From JAVJPJ01 sp040217295 (GTDB lineage: Bacteria > Pseudomonadota > Alphaproteobacteria > Rhodobacterales > Rhodobacteraceae), in assembly GCA_964460185.1 (NCBI GenBank), contig CAYWTM010000024.1, forward strand, positions 1 to 34,637: a stretch of DNA of 34,637 nucleotides, in the 5' to 3' direction. Made by a program: the position numbers and the translations under genes. Under the pieces are notes generated by a model. That model was given only the letters and a program-made list of their open reading frames with translations. It was not told where the DNA came from and did not search any database. Below are positions 7,295 through 15,311 of the stretch, piece by piece (positions within the stretch are counted from its first letter, which is position 1; the number at the start of each line of letters is the position of its first letter).

Positions 7295-8014
7295 ATGCCA
7301 TATTTGATGCCCGCGCAGCGGATGGCGTTTTTCTTTTCCCCGAAAAGCGGCGGCACTTCGCTTAGGGCGTTCCTGTTTCACGTCGAAAACGGGTTTCCCT
7401 TCCGCGACTACACCATGCAAGGCGTAAGATCGGATCTGGGCGTTCTGGTGCGCAACAATCGGTTCGGTCGCATCAATCACCACGACCTGGTCGATTTTCG
7501 GCGTTTCGCCTTGATCCGGGATCCGGTTCAACGTTTCTTGTCCGGCTATGCCAACCGGGTCTTGCACTTTCGCGAACTGAGCATCGAGGCCGCGGGGCAG
7601 GAATTGCTTCGCCATGGACTGGCGCCCGATCCGGATCTCGGCACTTTCGTGGAACATTTCGTCGACTACCTGCAATGCTCCGCTCCGGTGTCGCGGCATT
7701 TCCTCAGGCAGCAGCGGTTCATCGGCAGAAACGCGGGCTATTACGAGCGTATCTTTCGTCTCGAAGCGTTGGACGAGCTTGTGCAATTCGTGAACGCCGA
7801 ATGCAAAACCAACGCCAAGATGCCTCATCTGCAAACCGGCGGACCCAAGTTCGATTTCTTTGCCCTGGATGAAGATCTGCAAATGCAAATCGTGTCGATG
7901 TGCCGGAACGATATCGCTTTTCGCCTGTATCCGGAGTATTGGAACCAATATGCGCATCTGGTGGAAGATGCCGGGAAAGGCTCTGATCAGGCCGACCTGC
8001 AGCAGTCGGCCTAG
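7295..8014 (+). CDS. Family-2 sulfotransferase
   Basis: This is a predicted PAPS-dependent sulfotransferase that moves a sulfuryl group to a carbohydrate or similar acceptor. The 239-residue protein begins MPYLMPAQRMAFFFSPKSGG, where SPKSGGTSLRA (about 15-25) is the loop binding the 5'-phosphosulfate. FALIRDPVQRFLSGYANRV (about 70-90) is the 3'-phosphate loop; both are characteristic of the Sulfotransfer_2 group. The ATG at 7295 has AGAGG seven bases upstream. There is an AT-rich upstream patch and a small inverted repeat between it and nudC, so it probably has its own promoter. The acceptor is unknown. There is no glycosyltransferase immediately beside it, but the window contains a second, unrelated sulfotransferase in a glycan cluster. 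Confidence 0.85.
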   Translation: MPYLMPAQRMAFFFSPKSGGTSLRAFLFHVENGFPFRDYTMQGVRSDLGVLVRNNRFGRINHHDLVDFRRFALIRDPVQRFLSGYANRVLHFRELSIEAAGQELLRHGLAPDPDLGTFVEHFVDYLQCSAPVSRHFLRQQRFIGRNAGYYERIFRLEALDELVQFVNAECKTNAKMPHLQTGGPKFDFFALDEDLQMQIVSMCRNDIAFRLYPEYWNQYAHLVEDAGKGSDQADLQQSA

Positions 8015-8058
8015 GACCGCGCGCAACACCAGTTGAACAACCAGCGCAGGGTCATGCG

Positions 8059-8532
8059 ATGAAATTCAAGGTTACCGAGGATGTGGACGCGCCGCAGGCA
8101 CTGGTGTGGCAGCGGCTGACAGACTTCAGCGGGTTGGAGGCCGATGCACGCGGGCGCGGCGCCACTGTAACACGCCTGGGCAACTGGACCCGTACCGAAC
8201 AAGGCGTGGAATGGCGCGGCGAAGTCACGGTGCGCGGCAAACAGCGCGCCATCATGGCGCGGGTCACCACCCTGACACCGGATGATCTGTGCATCGTGCA
8301 AAGCAAGATCGGCGGCATGGATTGCCACTACGAGATGAGCTTTGTCGCGCTGTCGCCAAGGACCACCCGTGTTGCCCTGACGCTGGATCTTTCTGCCGAT
8401 ACATTGACCGCGCGGCTCTTGCTGCAGACCATGAAACTGGCGCGGGGCCGGGTGCTGCAACGGTTGCAGGGCATTCTGGCCCGTCAGGGCAATGCCGCCG
8501 AAGCCGAATTTCGCCGGCAGCAGGGCACCTGA
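8059..8532 (+). CDS. SRPBCC-fold protein
   Basis: The 157-residue protein starts MKFKVTEDVDAPQALVWQRL, the standard opening of the SRPBCC/START-like fold (beta strand, then a helix carrying VW..LTDF). It has alternating strands through the middle and a long C-terminal helix (LTARLLLQTMKLARGRVLQR) that would close the hydrophobic pocket. Members bind lipids or other hydrophobic ligands or act as cyclases, so no specific function can be assigned. It follows the sulfotransferase by 44 bases on the same strand, with CAGGG before the ATG, so the two may be co-transcribed. It is convergent with the EamA exporter gene, whose stop is only 14 bases away. Confidence 0.8.
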   Translation: MKFKVTEDVDAPQALVWQRLTDFSGLEADARGRGATVTRLGNWTRTEQGVEWRGEVTVRGKQRAIMARVTTLTPDDLCIVQSKIGGMDCHYEMSFVALSPRTTRVALTLDLSADTLTARLLLQTMKLARGRVLQRLQGILARQGNAAEAEFRRQQGT

Positions 8533-8546
8533 GCGCCGGCGCGGTC

Positions 8547-9470
8547 CTATGACAGGTTATTGGGCGTTGCCTTGCGCTGCTGCGCACGTTCAATCCCGAG
8601 CTTGCGTTCGCGCAGAATGATCAAGATGCCCGCGACAACGACCATCGCGCCGCCTGCCAGCGTGGTCGCACCCGGAACCTCGCCAAAGACGGTATAGCCC
8701 ACCACGACCGCCAGCAGCATCGAGGCATAGTCGAACGGCGCAATCAGCGACGCATCGGCATTGCGGTAGCTCGACGTCAGCAGGATTTGCCCCACCCCCC
8801 CGGCCAGCCCGGCCAGAATCAGCATCCCGACGACCCACAGCGGTGGCCAGGCCCATCCCCAGGGCAATGTCAGCAGCGACAGGCAGGTCGCGGTGATGGA
8901 AAAGTAAAAGACAATGGCCGCCGTGGTTTCGGTGGCAACCATCTTGCGCACGAAAACCTGCGCCAGCGCGGCAAAGACCGCCGCCATCAAGATGACGATA
9001 GCGCCCAGCGCATCATCGGTTCCGGCCGATGTCGGATCGACCTGCAGGCGCGGGCTGAGGACGACCAGAACCCCCAACATGCCCAGCGCCACCATCGACA
9101 GGCGGAACAGGCGCACTTCCTCACCCAGGAACATCGCCGCAAAGACCACCACAAGGATCGGCGAGGCATAGCCGATGGCCGTGACCTCGGGCAGCGGCAA
9201 CAGGCCCAGACCGGCAAAACTCAGCCCCATGGCCGAGGTGCCCACCAACCCGCGCCAGACATGGCCCATCGGGTTCTTCGTCTTCAGCCCCGTGCTCAGT
9301 TCACGGCGATACGCCAGCCAAATCACGATGACCGGAAGCGCAAAGAGCGACCGAAAGAACACCGCCTGCCCGGGCGGAACATAGTCGGAACTGGCCTTGA
9401 TAAGACTGGCCATCGCCATGAACACGCAAACCGAGCCGAGTTTGAGAGCGATGCCGCGAAGGGGATACAT
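8547..9470 (-). CDS. EamA/DMT-family transporter
   Basis: This is an inner-membrane transporter of the drug/metabolite superfamily, likely exporting a small metabolite or amino acid. The 307-residue protein has ten hydrophobic segments in two homologous EamA halves. The first half includes MASLIKASSDYVPPGQAVFF and GLLPLPEVTAIGYASPILVV; the second ends with FDYASMLLAVVVGYTVFGEV. These match the conserved PA..A.....P.....A.....E pattern of the family. The C-terminal tail is short, basic and cytoplasmic. The ATG at 9470 begins a canonical first segment. It stands alone on the minus strand between plus-strand genes. The substrate is not predictable from sequence; the transporter class is firm. 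Confidence 0.9.
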   Translation of the reverse strand: MYPLRGIALKLGSVCVFMAMASLIKASSDYVPPGQAVFFRSLFALPVIVIWLAYRRELSTGLKTKNPMGHVWRGLVGTSAMGLSFAGLGLLPLPEVTAIGYASPILVVVFAAMFLGEEVRLFRLSMVALGMLGVLVVLSPRLQVDPTSAGTDDALGAIVILMAAVFAALAQVFVRKMVATETTAAIVFYFSITATCLSLLTLPWGWAWPPLWVVGMLILAGLAGGVGQILLTSSYRNADASLIAPFDYASMLLAVVVGYTVFGEVPGATTLAGGAMVVVAGILIILRERKLGIERAQQRKATPNNLS

Positions 9471-9707
9471 GAACGACCTGTCATTAGAAAGGACACTGCA
9501 ATCGTTACGCCTGCGCTTCGCCTACCGCAAGCAGCCTGCCTTTCGCACGGTCCCCGCCGCCAAGTCTGCCCGGCATGCCCGCGGGCCTCGCATGTCCAGC
9601 CACAAAATCTTGCCCCGCAGTGTCGATTGCGGCCCCTGCCGCCCGTCATGGGGGTGAAGGCGATTGTCGCTTTCACCGAAATCCAACCAAAGCACGGAGA
9701 TCACCCC

Positions 9708-10220
9708 ATGACCCTGACCACGTTTCTGGCCGCTGCCCTGGCCACAGTCGCCCTTGCCGCTGCCGGCAGTTTTCTTCTGCCCCGCCATGTCACCGTCGAA
9801 CGCACGGCCCTGCTGGATGTGGCGCCGGAAACTGTCCTGAGCCTCGCCAGCTCGTCGGCAGGCTACCAGCAGTTCAATCCCTACCTGAGCGCCGACCCGG
9901 ACTTGCGCATCGACCCGTTTGGCCCTCCGGCAGGTGTGGGGGCGGGGTTCCGGTTCGAGGGTCGGGATGGCACCGGCACGCAAACCGTTGCCGAAATCAC
10001 CGGCACAACCGTCACCTACGCCATCGATCTGGGCGCGATGGGCCGACCCACGCAACGCATCACCGCCTTGCCCGAAGGCGACGCCGCCCGCGTCACCTGG
10101 ACCGTGGAAAGCGATATGGGGATGAACCCCGTTTTCCGGGTCTTTGGCCTGTTCATGGACCGCATGATGGGCGGCACATTCGAACAGGGACTTGCCAACC
10201 TTGGTCAGGCTGCGGCCTGA
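9708..10220 (+). CDS. Membrane-anchored or exported SRPBCC (polyketide cyclase-like) protein
   Basis: The 170-residue product begins with a hydrophobic segment (MTLTTFLAAALATVALAAAG, to about residue 25), either an uncleaved anchor or a signal peptide. An SRPBCC fold follows: VTVERTALLDVAPETVLSL, then SAGYQQFNPYLSADPDLRI and GVGAGFRFEGRDGTG. The repeated pattern of strands and the closing helix (GLFMDRMMGGTFEQGLANL) resemble polyketide cyclase/START-like proteins. The ATG at 9708 has GGAGA eight bases upstream; the same frame opens further upstream but only over the antisense of the exporter gene. It leads a three-gene run with a YCII/DGPF protein and an ECF sigma factor (32-base gap to the next gene). 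The ligand or reaction is unknown. Confidence 0.8.
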   Translation: MTLTTFLAAALATVALAAAGSFLLPRHVTVERTALLDVAPETVLSLASSSAGYQQFNPYLSADPDLRIDPFGPPAGVGAGFRFEGRDGTGTQTVAEITGTTVTYAIDLGAMGRPTQRITALPEGDAARVTWTVESDMGMNPVFRVFGLFMDRMMGGTFEQGLANLGQAAA

Positions 10221-10252
10221 TCCATCTCAAACCTCGAAACAGGATCAAACCC

Positions 10253-10606
10253 ATGCGATATACATTTCTGTTGTATTCCGACCCCGCCGATTTCGCCCAT
10301 ATGACGGCCGAAGACTGGGGCGAGATGAAGGCCGTCTACGGCGCCTATATCGGCGCGTTGCAAGAGGCCGGGGTGTTTGTCGATACCGATTGGCTGCACC
10401 CTGCCGACACTGCCACCACGCTGACGCTCAAGGAGGGAGAGAAACGGGTTCAGGACGGACCCGTCGCGGATACGCGCGAAACCCTTGGCGGGTATTTCTG
10501 CATCGATGTGCCCGATCTGGATGCGGCGCTGGTCTGGGCCGAAAGATGCCCGGCCGCCCGGATGGGCAAGGTCGAAATCCGCGCCTCGGCGATGGGGACG
10601 GCGTGA
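10253..10606 (+). CDS. YCII-related (DGPF) domain protein
   Basis: The 117-residue protein starts MRYTFLLYSDPADFAHMTAE and contains KRVQDGPVADTRETLGGYFC, the DGPF-type signature of the YCII-related family, followed by the usual LDAALVWAERCPAARMGKVE end. These small dimeric alpha/beta barrels are commonly encoded next to ECF sigma factors with a C-terminal extension (ECF41/ECF42 groups), as here. The biochemical role is not established. Its TGA overlaps the GTG start of the sigma factor gene (GTGA), so the two are translationally coupled. Context suggests a signalling or stress-linked partner of the sigma factor rather than a house-keeping enzyme. Confidence 0.88.
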   Translation: MRYTFLLYSDPADFAHMTAEDWGEMKAVYGAYIGALQEAGVFVDTDWLHPADTATTLTLKEGEKRVQDGPVADTRETLGGYFCIDVPDLDAALVWAERCPAARMGKVEIRASAMGTA

Positions 10607-11811
10607 CAACCGATGCGGCGCGCGCGGCGGAACACGCCGCGCGCGTCTCCTACGGCAAACTGCTGGCGATCCTGTCCAGCCGGACGGGCGATATCATCGG
10701 GGCCGAAGACGCCCTGGCCGATGCGTTTGCCGCCGCGCTCGCGACGTGGCCGCGCGATGGCGTCCCGGATCGCCCCGAAGCATGGCTTTTGACCACGGCA
10801 CGCAACCGCCGCATCGATGCGATGCGCAAATCCGCGCGTCTTGTTCTGACCGATGAGGTGCCCGACATGCCCGCCCCGTTTCCCGATCCCGACGCCCTGC
10901 CCGACGACCGGTTGAAACTGATGTTCGTCTGCGCCCATCCGGCCATCGATGACACCCTGCACACACCGTTGATGCTGCAGACCGTTCTGGGGTTGGAGGC
11001 CGCGGATATCGCTCGCGCCTATCTGATCCCCGGCAGCACCATGGCGCAGCGGCTTGTGCGGGTGAAACGCAAGATCCGCGATGCGCGCCTGCCTTTCACC
11101 CTGCCACAGGCGGAGGACCTTCCCCAGCGCCTTGGTGCCGTGCTTGAGGCGGTGTACGGCGCCTACACGATCGACTGGCAGGAAGGTGCCGGCGACCTGA
11201 GCCATGAGGCGCTTTTTCTTGCCACGACGCTGGCCGATCTGATGCCGGACGCGCCGGAAGCGCTTGGCCTGGCCGCGATGATCTGTTTCATCGAAGCCCG
11301 CCGCAAGGCCCGCGTGGTGGATGACACCTACGTCCCCTTGCCCGGCCAGGACACAGGCCTTTGGGATGGCATCCTGATCGCCCATGCCACCCGGTTCCTG
11401 GCACGCGCCGCCGCATTCGGACAGATCGGACGGTTCCAGCTGGAGGCCGCGATCCAGTCGGTCCACGCGAACCGCGCGGACATGGGCCGCACCGACTGGC
11501 GGGCGATCAGCCAGCTATATGCCGCCCTGCGCAGGCTGCACCCGACCGTGGGCACGGCTGTTGGCCAATCCGCCGCCGTGGGTGAGGATGCGGGTCCCGA
11601 AGAAGGATTGCGCCTGCTGGATCTGATCGACCCGGCTGCAGTTGCGGGCTACCAGCCCTATTGGGCAACGCGTGCGCATCTTCTGGCGCGCATGGGCCAG
11701 GCACAACAGGCAGCAGCAGCCTATGAAAAAGCCATATCGCTGTGCACCGACGCGCCGTCGCGCCGCTGGCTCGGGGCGCAGCGCGAACGGATCAAACAAG
11801 GGCTGCTCTAG
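10603..11811 (+). CDS. ECF sigma factor with long C-terminal domain (ECF42-like)
   Basis: This RNA polymerase sigma factor is of the extracytoplasmic-function type. Of its 402 residues, about the first 170 carry sigma regions 2 and 4. Region 2 has GAEDALADAFAAALATWPRDG and WLLTTARNRRIDAMR; region 4 has GLEAADIARAYLIPGSTMAQ followed by RLVRVKRKIRDARLPF. The remainder is a helical, TPR-like domain (ALGLAAMICFIEARRKAR, then YWATRAHLLARMGQAQQAAA) characteristic of ECF42-type factors, which use this tail instead of a separate anti-sigma factor. No anti-sigma gene is adjacent. The GTG start at 10603 overlaps the stop of the DGPF gene. Target promoters are unknown. The gene converges on cueR with an 18-base gap. 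Confidence 0.9.
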   Translation: MTTDAARAAEHAARVSYGKLLAILSSRTGDIIGAEDALADAFAAALATWPRDGVPDRPEAWLLTTARNRRIDAMRKSARLVLTDEVPDMPAPFPDPDALPDDRLKLMFVCAHPAIDDTLHTPLMLQTVLGLEAADIARAYLIPGSTMAQRLVRVKRKIRDARLPFTLPQAEDLPQRLGAVLEAVYGAYTIDWQEGAGDLSHEALFLATTLADLMPDAPEALGLAAMICFIEARRKARVVDDTYVPLPGQDTGLWDGILIAHATRFLARAAAFGQIGRFQLEAAIQSVHANRADMGRTDWRAISQLYAALRRLHPTVGTAVGQSAAVGEDAGPEEGLRLLDLIDPAAVAGYQPYWATRAHLLARMGQAQQAAAAYEKAISLCTDAPSRRWLGAQRERIKQGLL

Positions 11812-11829
11812 GTAAGTCCCGCGACAGGC

Positions 11830-12228
11830 TCAGCTTGATTTTCCGTCCAGCGACAGACCACTCAGGATCGGGCAATCCGGCCGGTTGTCCCCCGCACAGG
11901 CCTGCACCAGATCCGACAGCACGCGCCGCATCTCGGCCAGTTCGGCCATCTTGGCGTCGATCTCGTCCAGATGGGTCTGGGCCACACGTTTCACGTCGGA
12001 ACTTGCGCGCCCGCGATCCTCGTAGAGCGCCAGAAGAACGCGGCATTGTTCGATCGAAAACCCAAGGCTTCGCGCGCGACCCAGAAAGGCCAACTTGTGC
12101 AGATGGGTTTCGGTGAACTGGCGATAGCCGTTGTCACTGCGCAACGGCGTGATCAGGCCGATGTCCTCGTAGTAGCGGATCGTCTTGGCAGGCAGACCCG
12201 CGGCGCTGGCGACCTCTCCGATATTCAT
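11830..12228 (-). CDS. cueR: Cu(I)-responsive MerR-family regulator
   Basis: This is a copper-sensing transcriptional activator of the CueR/HmrR type. The 132-residue protein has a MerR winged helix (MNIGEVASAAGLPAKTIRYY, EDIGLITPLRSDNGYRQF), a dimerisation helix, and the metal loop CAGDNRPDCPIL. Its C111 and C119 correspond to the two copper-binding cysteines of CueR. The expected substitution at the dimer helix, which favours singly charged metals, also fits (RASSDVKRVAQ). The start overlaps the copA stop (ATGA), so it is co-transcribed from the copA promoter, giving autoregulation. That promoter has the 19-base spacer this regulator class remodels. Identification as a copper sensor is strong from residues plus context. 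Confidence 0.94.
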   Translation of the reverse strand: MNIGEVASAAGLPAKTIRYYEDIGLITPLRSDNGYRQFTETHLHKLAFLGRARSLGFSIEQCRVLLALYEDRGRASSDVKRVAQTHLDEIDAKMAELAEMRRVLSDLVQACAGDNRPDCPILSGLSLDGKSS

Positions 12229-14450
12229 GTCGCGGCCTCCATCCGGCGCAGGCGCAGCGCGTTCATCACCACCAGCACGGAACTTGCCGCCATGGCGCCT
12301 GCCGCCAGCATCGGGTTCAGGAACGGGCCGCCAACCAGCGCCAGCAGACCCGCCGCAACGGGGATCAGCGCCACGTTGTAGCCAAAGGCCCAGACCAGGT
12401 TCTGCGCGATGTTCCTCAGGGTCCGGCGGCTGACCTCGAAGGCGGTCGCCACGCCCAGCGGCGCACCCGATACCAGCACCACGTCAGCCGCTTCCATCGC
12501 GACATCGGTGCCGGTGCCAAGGGCGATGCCCACATCGGCTTCGGCCAGAACGGCGGCGTCGTTGATGCCGTCGCCCACGAACGCCACGCGACGACCATCG
12601 GCGCGCCACTGGGCCACCTTTTCGCGCTTGTCGGCAGGGGACAGACGGGCAAAGACCATGTCTATACCCAGCATTTCGGCCACGGCATGCACCGGCCCTT
12701 CGGCATCGCCGGACATGATCGCGACATCCACACCACGCGCCTTCAACGCGGCCACGGCCCGCACGGCATCGGGTTTGACCGGATCGGACAAGGCGATGGA
12801 GCCGAGGTAGAGAGCCCCTCGCGCCACATGCACAAGCGTCGCCGAACCGTCGCGGGCGGACGGGACCGCCACGCCTTCGCTTGCCAGAAACCCCGCGCTG
12901 CCCAGGCGCAACGTCTGGCCATCGGCCTCGGCCACGACGCCTGCACCAGTGCGGCTTTCGAAATGGTCCACCACGACCGGATCGATGCCGCGCCGGCCGG
13001 CCTCGGCCACGATCGCCTGCGCCAGGGGGTGTTCCGATGCGCGTTCCGCCCCCGCCGCAAGCGCCAGCAGCGTCGCCTCGTCACACGCGGGCGCAACGTC
13101 GATGGCGGTGACGGCGGGACGCCCCATGGTCAGCGTGCCGGTTTTGTCGAAGGCAACCAGATCGACCGAGGACAGCCCCTGCAAGGCATCCCCCCGACGG
13201 AACAACACGCCCAGTTCAGCCGCCCGCCCCGTCCCCGCAAGGATCGAGACCGGCGTGGCCAGACCCATGGCGCAAGGGCAGGCGATGATCAGGATGGACA
13301 CGCCGATCACCAGCGCCTTGGCCGGATCCGGCCCCCAGATCAGCCACGCGCCCGCGGCCAGCAGCGCAATCGCGATCACCACCGGCACGAAGATCGCGGT
13401 CACACGGTTGATCAGCGATTGCACCGGCAGGCGCGTGGCCTGCGCGTCTTCGACCATGGCCACGATCCGGGCCAGGACAGTATCCGCCCCCACGGCCGTC
13501 GCGCGGAAAACCAGGGTGCCGGTCCCGTTGACCGTACCGGCCGTCACCGGGTCGCCGGCGGTCTTTTCCACCGGGATGGGTTCCCCCGTCAGCATGGCCT
13601 CGGTCAGGAAACTTGCGCCTTCGACCACCTCGCCGTCCACGGCCACACGGTCGCCGGGCCTAAGCCGCAACAGATCGCCCCGCACGATGTCGGCAACCGA
13701 CACCTCACGCTCGGCCCCGCCCTCGACACGCCATGCCGTATCCGGCCGCAACGCCATCAGGCCCGAAATCGCCGCCCCCGCGGAGCCGCGCGCGCGCGCC
13801 TCCAGCCAGCGGCCAAGCAAGATCAGCGTCACGATCACCGCGGCCGCCTCGAAATACACGAAACGCCCGGTTTCCGGGATCAGTCCCGGTGCAAAGGTCA
13901 CCCCGACCGACCACGCCCAGGCCGCGCCGGCCCCCAGAACCACGAGGCTGTTCATATCGGGCGCACCCTTGGCCAAGGCCGGCAGGCCAAGGCGCAAGAA
14001 CACCCGGCCCGGCCCGAAAAGCACGGCCGTGGTCAACACGAATTGCAGCAGGTGAACCGGGAACTGGCCAAAGGTCCGCATCTGCCAATGATGGAAGGCC
14101 GGGATCAGGTGCCCCCCCATTTCCAGAATGAAAACAGGCAGGGTCATCAAGGCCGCAAAGATGAACGCGCGCCGCACGGGTGCGATTTCATCCTCTGGCT
14201 CGGCGCGCGGCGCCTGGGCTTCGATGGGTGCCACAGGATAGCCCGCCACTTCCATCGCCTTGCGCAGTGCCTCCATGTCGAACCCACCTGCAGCGGCACT
14301 GACATCTGCGCGTTTGGTGGCAAGGTTCACGGTCGCGACCGCAACGCCGGGCACGCCGTTCAGGGCGGTCTCAGCACGTGACACGCAGCCCCCGCAATTG
14401 AGGTTTTCAACCGAGAAACGATAGGTGGACTGGGCCTGTTGATCGAGCAT
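12225..14450 (-). CDS. copA: Cu(I)-exporting P1B-type ATPase
   Basis: This protein exports cytoplasmic Cu(I) across the inner membrane. The 741-residue product has one N-terminal metal-binding domain with C19-G-G-C22 in NLNCGGCVSRAE, then eight membrane segments. The actuator motif is TGEP (about 288), the membrane copper site is CPC (391-393), the phosphorylation site is DKTGTLT (about 435), the P1B histidine-proline is in SEHPLAQAI (about 474), and GDGINDAAVLAEADVGIAL forms the hinge. The tail pairs YN in the seventh and M..SS in the eighth segments (FGYNVALIP, AAGAMAASSVL), the signature of Cu(I) pumps. AAGGAG sits six bases before the ATG. The upstream promoter is CueR-like and cueR follows with an ATGA overlap. 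A complete copper-resistance pair. Confidence 0.97.
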   Translation of the reverse strand: MLDQQAQSTYRFSVENLNCGGCVSRAETALNGVPGVAVATVNLATKRADVSAAAGGFDMEALRKAMEVAGYPVAPIEAQAPRAEPEDEIAPVRRAFIFAALMTLPVFILEMGGHLIPAFHHWQMRTFGQFPVHLLQFVLTTAVLFGPGRVFLRLGLPALAKGAPDMNSLVVLGAGAAWAWSVGVTFAPGLIPETGRFVYFEAAAVIVTLILLGRWLEARARGSAGAAISGLMALRPDTAWRVEGGAEREVSVADIVRGDLLRLRPGDRVAVDGEVVEGASFLTEAMLTGEPIPVEKTAGDPVTAGTVNGTGTLVFRATAVGADTVLARIVAMVEDAQATRLPVQSLINRVTAIFVPVVIAIALLAAGAWLIWGPDPAKALVIGVSILIIACPCAMGLATPVSILAGTGRAAELGVLFRRGDALQGLSSVDLVAFDKTGTLTMGRPAVTAIDVAPACDEATLLALAAGAERASEHPLAQAIVAEAGRRGIDPVVVDHFESRTGAGVVAEADGQTLRLGSAGFLASEGVAVPSARDGSATLVHVARGALYLGSIALSDPVKPDAVRAVAALKARGVDVAIMSGDAEGPVHAVAEMLGIDMVFARLSPADKREKVAQWRADGRRVAFVGDGINDAAVLAEADVGIALGTGTDVAMEAADVVLVSGAPLGVATAFEVSRRTLRNIAQNLVWAFGYNVALIPVAAGLLALVGGPFLNPMLAAGAMAASSVLVVMNALRLRRMEAAT

Positions 14451-14469
14451 GATACTCTCCTTCAGGCCA

Positions 14470-14500
14470 CAGATAGGGCTTCCCGTTACTGGAAGGTCAA
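14470..14500 (-). promoter_or_regulatory. CueR-type promoter/operator of copA-cueR
   Basis: On the minus strand TTGACC (14495-14500) and TATCTG (14470-14475) are separated by 19 bases, two more than optimal. The inverted repeat CTTCC-N7-GGAAG occupies the junction of the -35 and spacer. Overlong spacers spanned by such a dyad are diagnostic of MerR-family promoters that the regulator must twist to activate. It begins only about 23 bases beyond the stop codon of the sulfotransferase gene. Confidence 0.88.
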
Positions 14501-14522
14501 GTCCATCCCTCGCTGACCCGCC

Positions 14523-15311
14523 TCAAATGACTCGATCGGCCCCAAGATCATACCCCAACAGGCCCGCATCCGGCCCGCAGCGATCCACGACGATCCGGGC
14601 CTCGTCCGGGTCCAACACATCGCGCCAGAGATTTTTTTCGGGGTGCGCATCGCTTTTGTGAAACAGGCCGTCCGGCGCATCGACCCCGGCATGGGTCAGG
14701 ATACGCGTCATCACCATGGGCACATCCGCAACCAGATCCTCGTAGCGGATATTCAGGACGCGATCGGGGTAGGCAGCCTCGATCGTGCGCATGATGCGAA
14801 CGGCCTCGCCCCAGTAATTGCACGCCCCGTGGATATCGGGGCTTTTTACCTGGCGGCCAAGCTTGAGGCTGGCCACGACGTTCAGGGGGTTGCGCACCAA
14901 CTGGAGAAACCGGGCGGCGGGAAAGTCCTGGGCGATGATGGCCGCGCCGTAGACATTCTGCGGTGTCTTGTCGAACCAGCGATACGGGCTCGTGATGCCC
15001 TTGGCGGTGGCGAACGCGGTGATGTAGGCCCGTTGCAGGTCTGCCCGGCCTTGGCTGCTCTCGACGATGCCGTCAAAGGTTTCCTCGGACACGCCGTCCA
15101 GTTCGCGGTGCGCCTTGAGGACCTGGTTGTTGCGATAAGGCCCCCATCCCAGCGGAGTGCGAAACGCTTCGGACCAGCGGTAGAAATGGGTTTCCTCGGG
15201 ACAGATGAAATTCGGCACGCGACGCAACAGGTTGCGGGTCAGCGTGGTCCCCGACCGCACGCAACCCACGATGAACAGCGGGCGATCATCCGCATGGGGG
15301 GCCTCGATCAT
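14523..15311 (-). CDS. Sulfotransferase (Sulfotransfer_3 type) of a surface-glycan cluster
   Basis: This is a predicted PAPS-dependent sulfotransferase of 262 residues. The 5'-phosphosulfate loop is FIVGCVRSGTTLTRNLL (about 13-29), and the 3'-phosphate site is FLQLVRNPLNVVASLKLG (about 135-152). An acidic ICPEETHFYRW follows the first loop, as in heparan- and glycan-type sulfotransferases. The ATG at 15311 overlaps the stop of the large glycosyltransferase gene (ATGA) and is preceded by AAGGA. The frame remains open upstream to 15947, but that part is antisense-frame shadow of the glycosyltransferase. Position after rhamnose-synthesis and glycosyltransferase genes suggests that it sulfates a saccharide made by them. 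The acceptor is inferred, not shown. Confidence 0.88.
   Translation of the reverse strand: MIEAPHADDRPLFIVGCVRSGTTLTRNLLRRVPNFICPEETHFYRWSEAFRTPLGWGPYRNNQVLKAHRELDGVSEETFDGIVESSQGRADLQRAYITAFATAKGITSPYRWFDKTPQNVYGAAIIAQDFPAARFLQLVRNPLNVVASLKLGRQVKSPDIHGACNYWGEAVRIMRTIEAAYPDRVLNIRYEDLVADVPMVMTRILTHAGVDAPDGLFHKSDAHPEKNLWRDVLDPDEARIVVDRCGPDAGLLGYDLGADRVI

Noticed and set aside
8787..9707. Upstream extension of the SRPBCC protein by about 307 residues
   Set aside because: The extension is antisense to the EamA exporter and has no protein-like character; a Shine-Dalgarno supports the start at 9708.
12687..14381. Long plus-strand open frame of 564 codons opposite copA
   Set aside because: Its translation is rich in R, G, P, H and Q without any motif and lies exactly antisense to a certain gene; high GC makes such frames common.
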